This document shows positions 24,703 through 31,410 of a DNA stretch of 31,410 bases, in pieces. A program made the translations under genes and the position numbers. Location of the stretch: contig JAJYEK010000033.1 of assembly GCA_021785795.1 (NCBI GenBank), positions 1 through 31,410 of the forward strand, in the 5' to 3' direction. Below the pieces are notes generated by a model that was given only the letters and a program-made list of their open reading frames with translations, was not told where the DNA came from and did not search any database. The DNA is from Pseudomonadota bacterium. Lineage in GTDB: Bacteria; Pseudomonadota; Gammaproteobacteria; Acidiferrobacterales; UBA6901. Position 1 is the first letter of the stretch. Each line of letters begins with the position of its first letter.

Positions 24703-24846
24703 TCAGTGCAGCACGGGGCGCCGGTCCGCCCTGTCGTTGGCTACCACGAAACGCTCCTCGGTCCCTTCATCGCGGCGTGCTGCGTGCCCGAAAATCACGG
24801 CAACAATGAAAGACGCCACTAACCAGCCCAGAATAATCCACCACAT
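24703..24846 (-). CDS. 47-residue single-pass membrane protein
   Basis: A very short gene encoding one membrane helix at the N-terminus (MWWIILGWLVASFIVAVIFGH), followed by a charged tail (ARRDEGTEERFVVANDRADRR). It is preceded by GGAGGTGCCGTT, one of the best ribosome sites in the window, which argues that it is real. The frame is open further upstream, but the preceding residues look random and the ribosome site fixes the start. Function is unknown; small membrane proteins of this kind often regulate transporters or sense stress. It converges with the dynamin-like gene and is 435 bp from the ferredoxin gene. Confidence 0.65.
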   Translation of the reverse strand: MWWIILGWLVASFIVAVIFGHAARRDEGTEERFVVANDRADRRPVLH

Positions 24847-25281
24847 AACGGCACCTCCAGGGGGAATCTGACCGCCAAACCGCGAACCGTTGCCCCTCGC
24901 CGCAGCGACGCCCGCGGAACCCTCCCCAACCCCCCGCTCCCTGGTTGTTCTAGTTTGGACCGAAAGTCTCCGGACGAATACGCTACCACTGCTGGTCAGG
25001 GGGTCGAGAGAATTTCGCCGAACGCCGCGAATCAGCAGATCGGTGGCGGATGCCAGCCATTCGGCGCCGGGCGCCCGGGAAACCGGCGTGGAGACGCGCA
25101 GGGTGCGCGGCACGTCGCAGCCACTACGGGAAGATCAGGCGCACCGGGACACTGGTGCCGTCCTGGAACGGCCGGGCCGGATTGCGCGCCGGCCGGGCGT
25201 CAGCGCGGCCGCAGCGATCCGCGATGAGGTTCCGTCACGAAAGCTGGCAGCAGCCGTCAGTCAGATGTCAGGGGATCGGAA
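24847..25281. other. gene-poor stretch between the small membrane protein and ferredoxin genes
   Basis: No supported gene, tRNA or clear terminator was found in these 435 bp. Open frames on both strands have the composition expected of GC-rich noncoding DNA. A GC-rich repeat of GGCCGG units lies at about 25169-25197. The promoter of the 47-residue gene is probably within the 24,900-24,990 zone but was not identified. Confidence 0.45.
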
Positions 25282-25557
<276 letters not shown>

Positions 25558-25590
25558 CTATGAAACCCTTGGGAATAAACCGTCCAAATT

Positions 25591-26698
<1,108 letters not shown>

Positions 26699-26840
26699 GG
26701 GGATCAGCCTCGGCTGCGATCCGGTACGCGGCGGCGGGCGGACGGAGACGCCGCTGGTCGCCTGGGTAACATGGGCTTCCTTTATCCGAAAGGTGTACGG
26801 GTGATAGGATAACCCATCACTCCGATTCTTTGTAATCTCA

Positions 26841-27806
26841 ATGGGTCTTTTCAGCAAAACCAAGCGTACCGAGGCCATTGACGCCGGAAGCGGCGAGGGA
26901 TTTCTCGCGCGGATCAGTGATCGTCTGACGGCGACCCGCCGGGGCCTCGGTCAGCGCCTCGCCGCACTCATCAGCGGCCGCTCCTCGGTAGACGCCAGTC
27001 TCGCCGAAGACATCGAGGCGTTGTTGCTCGGCGCCGATGTCGGCATCGAGGCGACCCGCGACATCATTGGCCGCATCACGCGGGCACAGGCGCGCACGCC
27101 CGAGGAACTATATGCCGAACTCCAGGCCGCCATGCTCGCCATCATTGCACCCTGCGCACAGCCGCTGACAATCCCGGCGGGCGTGCGACCTTACGTGATC
27201 ATGGTCGTTGGAGTGAACGGAGCCGGCAAGACCACCACTGTCGGCAAGCTGGCGCACCGCCTTCAATCCGAGGGCTATAGTCTGATGCTGGCCGCGGGCG
27301 ACACCTTCCGCGCGGCCGCAGTCGAGCAGCTGCAGGCCTGGGGGGAACGCAACGGGATTCCGGTCATGGCGCAGGGGGGTGGTGCGGATGCGGCAGCTGT
27401 CGCCCACGACGCCATGCAGGCAGCGGTGGCGCGCGCCGTCGATGTGCTGATCATCGATACCGCCGGACGCCTGCATACCCAGACGGGCCTAATGGATGAG
27501 CTCAGGAAAATAAAGCGCGTCATCGGGCGCTTCGATGCCCGCGCGCCGCACGAGGTATTGCTGGTTCTTGATGCCGGCATTGGGCAGAACGCGCTGGCAC
27601 AGCTGACGCACTTCCACAGTGCGGTAGGCGTGACCGGACTGTGTCTGACTAAGCTGGACGGCACCGCCAAAGGCGGCATATTGTTCGCAATGGCCGAAAA
27701 GCATGCCATCCCCATCCGCTTGATCGGGGTCGGAGAGGACATCGACGATCTGCGCGTGTTCGACGCTGCACAGTTCGTCGATGCCATCCTGCCCAGGGCG
27801 GAGTAG
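26841..27806 (+). CDS. ftsY: signal recognition particle receptor FtsY
   Basis: FtsY docks ribosome-SRP complexes to the inner membrane. The 321-residue form has only a short N-terminal region, not the long acidic A domain of E. coli. The N domain is followed by the G domain: VVGVNGAGKTTTVGKLA (G1), LAAGDTFRAAAVEQL (insert box), VLIIDTAGRLHT (G3), and CLTKLDGTAKGGILF (G4). The usual DA(S/G)TGQNA motif reads DAGIGQNA, a Thr-to-Ile change in a conserved position. ftsE starts 91 bp downstream. The ATG has no strong ribosome site. Confidence 0.96.
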   Translation: MGLFSKTKRTEAIDAGSGEGFLARISDRLTATRRGLGQRLAALISGRSSVDASLAEDIEALLLGADVGIEATRDIIGRITRAQARTPEELYAELQAAMLAIIAPCAQPLTIPAGVRPYVIMVVGVNGAGKTTTVGKLAHRLQSEGYSLMLAAGDTFRAAAVEQLQAWGERNGIPVMAQGGGADAAAVAHDAMQAAVARAVDVLIIDTAGRLHTQTGLMDELRKIKRVIGRFDARAPHEVLLVLDAGIGQNALAQLTHFHSAVGVTGLCLTKLDGTAKGGILFAMAEKHAIPIRLIGVGEDIDDLRVFDAAQFVDAILPRAE

Positions 27807-27897
27807 GCCGGACCTTGCGATTAATGGATAGGCCCTCCCGCCGTGCAGGTACACGACATCCGGTATCTCCGCACCCGCCATCTGCCATGCGCCAGCG

Positions 27898-28572
27898 ATG
27901 ATCCGGCTCAACAACGTATTCAAGCGATACCCCGGCGGCTTCGACGCCCTACGCGACGTCAGCTTCGAGGTCGGCGCCGATGAGATGGTGTTTATCACCG
28001 GACATTCCGGCGCCGGCAAGAGCACTCTGCTCAAGATTTTGACGCTGATCGAGCACGCTTCGCGCGGGCAGGTCGTGGTCAACAACAAGAATGTCGCGCG
28101 GCTGCCGCGCCGCCGCATCCCGCACTTTCGCCGCGAGATCGGGGTGGTCTTTCAGGACAACAAGCTGCTGCACGACCGAACCGTGTTCGATAATGTTGCG
28201 CTGCCGCTGGTGGTGGCCGGCCTATCGCACCTGGAAATCGGTCGACGCGCGCGCGCGGCGCTGGCCAAGGTCGGGCTGCTCGGAAAGGAGAAGATGTATC
28301 CCATCACCCTGTCAGGCGGCGAGCAGCAGCGCGTCGGCATCGCGCGCGCAGTGGTAAACAAGCCCGCGCTACTGTTGGCCGACGAGCCGACCGGGAATCT
28401 GGATGCGGATATGGCCGACCAGATCATAGACTTGTTCCACGACTTCAACCAGCACGGGGTCTGCGTGGTGATCGCGACCCACGATCTCCGGCAGATCCAG
28501 CGTCTGCGCAAGCGGGTGATCGGACTGAAGGACGGGGAGATCATCATCGACAGCGGAAACCAGGCAGCATGA
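27898..28572 (+). CDS. ftsE: cell division ATP-binding protein FtsE
   Basis: FtsE is the ATPase of the FtsEX complex, which controls septal peptidoglycan hydrolases during division. The 224-residue protein has Walker A ITGHSGAGKSTLLKIL, Q-loop VVFQDNKLL, signature LSGGEQQRVGIARAV, Walker B LLLADEPTGNLD and switch His IATHD. It starts MIRLNNVFKRYPGGF, typical of the family. Its stop overlaps the ftsX start (ATGA). Confidence 0.97.
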   Translation: MIRLNNVFKRYPGGFDALRDVSFEVGADEMVFITGHSGAGKSTLLKILTLIEHASRGQVVVNNKNVARLPRRRIPHFRREIGVVFQDNKLLHDRTVFDNVALPLVVAGLSHLEIGRRARAALAKVGLLGKEKMYPITLSGGEQQRVGIARAVVNKPALLLADEPTGNLDADMADQIIDLFHDFNQHGVCVVIATHDLRQIQRLRKRVIGLKDGEIIIDSGNQAA

Positions 28573-29483
28573 GAAGCCACCTGCTGCGCCACCTGCAGGT
28601 GCTTTTTTACAGCCTCGGAGAACTGGCGCGCGCACCGCTGACCGCCTTCATGACAATCGCCGTAATCGGCATCACTCTGGCCCTGCCGGCGGCGCTCTAT
28701 GCGCTTCTCGGCAACCTGCAGCGCGTCGGCGGCGGCTGGGACCAGGGCGCGCAGATATCGCTGTTCCTGAAGCTGGATGCGCCCCGGACCGCAGCCGAGA
28801 CACTGGCCGGACAGATACGTGCCATGCCCGGAGTCGCCCGTGTACGCTACATCTCCCCCGCCGCCGCCCTCAAGGAATTCAAGCGTCTGTCGGGGTTCGG
28901 CAACACCCTGGACCTGCTCAATTCGAATCCGCTGCCCGCGGTGCTGCTGGTACGTCCGACAGGCCATGCCGCCCGACCCCGTGCGGCTCAGGACCTGGCG
29001 CGGACCCTCGGAAAGCTTCCCGGCGTGGCGCAGGCGCAGTTTGACCTCGAATGGGTCAGGCGGCTAGACGCCATACTGCGGCTGGCCCAAAGAGGAGTGC
29101 TGATCCTGGCGTTGCTTCTCGGCATCGCGGTGCTGCTAGTAGTCGGCAATACCATCCGGCTGGCCATTCTCAGCCGCCGAGCCGAAATCGAGGTCATCAA
29201 GCTGATCGGCGGCACGGATGCCTTCATCCGCAGGCCCTTCCTGTATGCCGGCCTCTTTCAGGGCCTGTTCGGCGGCCTGCTCGCCTGGATACTGGTGGCG
29301 GCCAGCCTGGCCCTGCTGGCCGGCCCGGTGCGGGACCTGGCCGGTTTATACGGGAGCGGCTTCGAGCTGGCAGGCCTTGGTCTGCGGGCTGGGGCAATCC
29401 TACTGCTCGGCGGAGCCTTCCTGGGCTGGACAGGCTCGCGCCTTGCAGTCGGCCGGCATCTGCGCGCCATTGAGCCTGGCTAG
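28569..29483 (+). CDS. ftsX: cell division permease-like protein FtsX
   Basis: A 304-residue membrane partner of FtsE. One helix near the N-terminus (LTAFMTIAVIGITLALPAALYALL) is followed by a periplasmic domain (QISLFLKLDAPRTAAETLAGQIRAMPGVARVRYIS) that in other species contacts EnvC-type activators. Three C-terminal helices follow, with the conserved IRLAILSRRAEIEVIKLIGGTDAFIRRPFLYAG loop. The gene overlaps ftsE by four bases and is followed by a short terminator and then the rpoH promoter. Confidence 0.96.
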   Translation: MRSHLLRHLQVLFYSLGELARAPLTAFMTIAVIGITLALPAALYALLGNLQRVGGGWDQGAQISLFLKLDAPRTAAETLAGQIRAMPGVARVRYISPAAALKEFKRLSGFGNTLDLLNSNPLPAVLLVRPTGHAARPRAAQDLARTLGKLPGVAQAQFDLEWVRRLDAILRLAQRGVLILALLLGIAVLLVVGNTIRLAILSRRAEIEVIKLIGGTDAFIRRPFLYAGLFQGLFGGLLAWILVAASLALLAGPVRDLAGLYGSGFELAGLGLRAGAILLLGGAFLGWTGSRLAVGRHLRAIEPG

Positions 29484-29502
29484 GCCAATTCCCGCAATCT
29501 GA

Positions 29503-29523
29503 GGCCCTCCTGGGCCCATTTTT
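29503..29523 (+). terminator. terminator after ftsX
   Basis: GGCCC TCCT GGGCC makes a short GC stem followed by CA and five T residues (29519-29523). The stem is only five pairs, so it may be partial. It separates ftsEX from the rpoH promoter at 29584. Confidence 0.6.
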
Positions 29524-29583
29524 GACCGGGATTAAGGCAGCCCGGGTCGGTCCGTCCTAGGATTCTGTGAACTTTGGCTCGAA

Positions 29584-29610
29584 TTGGCACTCTCAGGTGA
29601 CGAGTGCTAA
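29584..29610. promoter_or_regulatory. CIRCE element (HrcA operator) at rpoH
   Basis: TTGGCACTC - N9 - GAGTGCTAA matches the CIRCE consensus TTAGCACTC-N9-GAGTGCTAA at 17 of 18 arm positions with exact spacing. It overlaps a sigma-70 promoter, with its left arm covering the -35 and its right arm running into the -10. HrcA binding there would block rpoH transcription until heat or misfolded protein releases the repressor. Confidence 0.9.
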
Positions 29611-29613
29611 AAT
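29584..29613 (+). promoter_or_regulatory. sigma-70 promoter of rpoH
   Basis: The -35 TTGGCA (29584-29589) and -10 TAAAAT (29608-29613) are separated by 18 bp, both with five of six consensus matches. The start of transcription would be near 29620, leaving a leader of about 45 nt before the ATG. The CIRCE repeat is embedded in this promoter. Confidence 0.7.
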
Positions 29614-29664
29614 TGCCTGGTCGATGGCCAGACAGAACGTTTACAGAAGCTGGGGAGTTCAACC

Positions 29665-30540
29665 ATGACGCAGACGCTTTCATTACCCATTGCCATGAAT
29701 CTTAGTTCCGAGGGCGGACTCTCGGGGTATGTCCGCGCGGTCAACGCGGCTCCCGTGCTCAGCGTCGAAGAAGAGCGACGGCTTGCCGAACGCCTCCATC
29801 GGGAAGGCGACCTTGATGCCGCCAGACAGCTTGTCGTCTCCCACCTGCGTTACGTCGTGCGGGTGGCGCGCGGCTTCAGCGGCTACGGCCTGCCGCAGGC
29901 GGACCTCATCCAGGAGGGCAATATCGGTCTCATGAAGGCCGTCCGCCACTTTGATCCGGGACACGGGGTTAGGTTGCTGTCTTTTGCGATCCACTGGATC
30001 CGTGCCGAAATCTACGACTTCGTATTGCGCAACTGGCGCATCGTGAAAGTGGCCACGACCAAGGCCCAGCGCAAGCTGTTTTTCAATCTGCGCAAGTCGC
30101 GCAATCGCATCGGTTGGATGAACCAGGGCGAGGTGGACAGCCTGGCGACCGATCTGGACGTGCCGACTGAGACCGTGAAGGAAATGGAGTCGCGCATGAC
30201 GAACACGGACGTTCCCTTCGACGCGCACGACGACGCCGACGACGACGAATTCCACGCGTCCCCTGCCGGATACCTGAAGGATATGCGCTACAACCCGGAA
30301 AGCCTGTACGCCGAATCGACCGGAGAGCAGGCGCGCGGGAGACAGCTGTCGAGCGCGCTTGCCGACCTGGATCCACGCAGCCGCGCGATTATCCAGCGAC
30401 GCTGGCTGGACGAGGACAAGCCGACGCTCCACGAACTGGCACACGAATATGGAGTATCGGCCGAACGCATACGTCAGATCGAGAAAAAGGCCCTCACCCA
30501 CATGAAGGAGGCGCTCGACTCCGGGGTCGTGACGGACTAG
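29665..30540 (+). CDS. rpoH: heat-shock sigma factor RpoH (sigma-32)
   Basis: A 291-residue sigma-70-family factor that directs RNA polymerase to heat-shock genes. It has region 1.2 (SGYVRAVNAAPVLSVEEERRLAERLHREGDLDAARQLVVSHLRYVVRVARGFSGYGLPQADLIQEGNIGLMKAVRHFDP, running into 2.1-2.2), region 2.3-2.4 (FAIHWIRAEIYDFVLRNWRIVKVATTKAQRKLFF), the RpoH box QRKLFFNLRK (about 134-143), and region 4.2 with RWLDEDKPTLHELAHEYGVSAERIRQIEKKALTHMKEAL. GGGGAG lies 7-12 nt before the ATG. It follows ftsX, the usual order in gammaproteobacteria, and carries its own CIRCE-controlled promoter. Confidence 0.97.
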   Translation: MTQTLSLPIAMNLSSEGGLSGYVRAVNAAPVLSVEEERRLAERLHREGDLDAARQLVVSHLRYVVRVARGFSGYGLPQADLIQEGNIGLMKAVRHFDPGHGVRLLSFAIHWIRAEIYDFVLRNWRIVKVATTKAQRKLFFNLRKSRNRIGWMNQGEVDSLATDLDVPTETVKEMESRMTNTDVPFDAHDDADDDEFHASPAGYLKDMRYNPESLYAESTGEQARGRQLSSALADLDPRSRAIIQRRWLDEDKPTLHELAHEYGVSAERIRQIEKKALTHMKEALDSGVVTD

Positions 30541-30592
30541 CCGGAACGGGGCAGGGTTGCTATCCGCACGGCCGTCCCGCGCCGGGTGTCGC

Positions 30593-31180
30593 TCAAAGCG
30601 CCGGACGGCCGGCGATAATCTGATCGGTCGTACGCACCAACCCCATGCGGGGGAAAATCCGGGTGATGCTTATTTCGTGTTCCTCTGCGGAGCGCGCGGC
30701 CATCGCGTCAGACGCAAAAATCTGGCGATAATTGCGCTCATAGGCATCGCGTGCCGTACTTTCGACACCGATGTTCGTCGCGATGCCGCACAGGATCAGG
30801 GTGTCGATTCCCCGCCGCCGCAACTGGAGGTCGAGCTCAGTGCCATAGAATGCGCCCCATTGACGCTTCGTAATCACCAGGTCGCCTGGCTGCGGACCCA
30901 ATTCCGGAACCAGGTCTGCCCAGCCCTCCGGCAGCGTCGGCCCGAGCGTAGAGGGCTGATCCGCCACGGGACGCAGCGCATCCGCGCCATCTGGCGAAGG
31001 CGTGACCCGTACCAGTACAACGGGGGCGCCGGCAGCACGGCAGGCCCCGGCCAACCGGATCGCATTGCGGACCACGTCCGCACCCGGAACGGGCACAGTC
31101 GGCAGCCCCACGATGCCCTTCTGAAGATCAATCACAACCAAGGCGGTTCTTTGCGGAACCCACTGCACATCGCCGACCAT
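30593..31180 (-). CDS. isochorismatase-family cysteine hydrolase
   Basis: A 195-residue alpha/beta hydrolase of the isochorismatase superfamily. The catalytic triad is visible: Asp in TALVVIDLQKGIV (about residue 18), Lys in VITKRQWGAFYGTELDLQL and Cys in LILCGIATNIGVEST. Members hydrolyse isochorismate, nicotinamide, N-carbamoyl amines or similar substrates; the type without siderophore or pyridine genes nearby cannot be resolved further. AGGAGGTCAGT precedes the ATG, a perfect ribosome site. It converges with rpoH, and a partial membrane-protein gene lies 120 bp upstream on the same strand. Confidence 0.9.
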   Translation of the reverse strand: MVGDVQWVPQRTALVVIDLQKGIVGLPTVPVPGADVVRNAIRLAGACRAAGAPVVLVRVTPSPDGADALRPVADQPSTLGPTLPEGWADLVPELGPQPGDLVITKRQWGAFYGTELDLQLRRRGIDTLILCGIATNIGVESTARDAYERNYRQIFASDAMAARSAEEHEISITRIFPRMGLVRTTDQIIAGRPAL

Positions 31181-31300
31181 ACTGACCTCCTGAGTCCCGG
31201 CAGATGCCGGCCGGACACCGCGCCTGCCCCGCAGAAGCGGGGATTCGCTGCCTCGCGGCGGTTCGTCTGGCTGCCTCGGCAGTGCGGCGCCGCGGACGTC

Positions 31301-31410
31301 CTAACGCACCACCTTGGGGTAAAGCCTCGCCGCCACCACCACCGCCACGGTCGCAAGCAATGCCAGCACCCCAAAATCGGTCCATAAGCCGAACGCGCCC
31401 GGCACCGACC
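31301..31410 (-). CDS. C-terminal end of a membrane protein (possible ABC permease)
   Basis: Only the last 35 residues are in the window: SVPGAFGLWTDFGVLALLATVAVVVAARLYPKVVR, ending in TAG at 31301-31303. The sequence is one membrane helix followed by RLYPKVVR. This ending resembles ABC-2 type permeases of multidrug or daunorubicin-like exporters, whose last helix ends in R-x-F/Y-P, but 35 residues are too few to be sure. It runs off the right edge of the window. Confidence 0.5.
   Translation of the reverse strand, partial: SVPGAFGLWTDFGVLALLATVAVVVAARLYPKVVR

Noticed and set aside
24847..25281. Possible tRNA or further gene in the gap before the ferredoxin gene
   Set aside because: No cloverleaf with a TTCGA-type T-arm or acceptor stem could be drawn, and the open frames look random.
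26772..26840. Possible shared promoter or operator in the rsmD/ftsY gap (GGGT..ACCC and GTGAT..ATCAC inverted repeats)
   Set aside because: The arms are only 4-5 bases and no -35/-10 pair with proper spacing was found on either strand.
30599..30614. CGCCGG ACGG CCGGCG hairpin as a terminator after rpoH
   Set aside because: No T tract follows on either strand, and it is inside the last codons of the isochorismatase-family gene.

Overview
This window is about 31 kb of GC-rich chromosome from a proteobacterium, most likely a gammaproteobacterium. The evidence is the argH - algZ/algR (fimS/algR-like) - hemC - hemD - hemX - hemY order, which resembles the pseudomonad arrangement, together with RlmJ, a YfhL-type ferredoxin, coaD next to rsmD, and ftsY-ftsE-ftsX-rpoH in line. 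Sulfur-oxidising or phototrophic Chromatiales/Acidiferrobacterales-like bacteria would fit, but the genus is inference. No rRNA, tRNA or CRISPR array was seen.

Layout. 1-2.0 kb: the 5' part of a CapA-like phosphoesterase (minus), a stand-alone THUMP protein (plus), a small DUF2892-like membrane protein (minus), and a divergent TetR regulator with two matching palindromic operators between the pair. 2.26-3.69 kb: an IS110-family insertion sequence whose leader can be folded into two looped stems and whose loop is complementary to the right flank, as expected for a bridge RNA. 3.7-7.5 kb (minus): argH, a GGDEF diguanylate cyclase, a MazG-like pyrophosphohydrolase and rlmJ. 7.54-8.22 kb: a long intergenic region holding a likely small RNA gene with its own terminator. 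8.2-10.1 kb (plus): an AlgZ/AlgR-type two-component system. 10.1-10.7 kb (minus): an exported thioredoxin-fold protein. 10.7-14.85 kb (plus): hemC-hemD-hemX-hemY, ending in a terminator. 14.86-17.14 kb (minus): a CDF metal exporter and a ferredoxin-flavin reductase of the CDP-6-deoxyglucoseen reductase type. 17.5-22.3 kb (plus): an ABC ATPase, permease, GldG-like protein and DUF4340 protein behind a strong sigma-70 promoter, then mutM. 22.35-24.5 kb: a dynamin-like GTPase behind a consensus sigma-54 promoter. 24.7-26.7 kb (minus): a 47-residue membrane protein, ferredoxin, coaD and rsmD. 26.8-30.5 kb (plus): ftsY, ftsE, ftsX and rpoH. 30.6-31.4 kb (minus): an isochorismatase-family hydrolase and the last residues of a membrane protein.

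How the parts fit. Much of the window is housekeeping: arginine and heme synthesis, CoA synthesis, rRNA methylation, base-excision repair, SRP targeting and cell division. The notable part is regulatory. rpoH carries a near-perfect CIRCE element, which would place the heat-shock sigma factor under HrcA. The dynamin-like gene has a canonical -24/-12 promoter and a leader with two mutually exclusive hairpins. An orphan intrinsic terminator beside a C-rich hairpin loop marks a probable trans-acting small RNA. The IS110 element appears to carry its target guide in its leader. Coding calls rest on recognised motifs; regulatory calls rest on direct motif matches and hand-drawn pairings.
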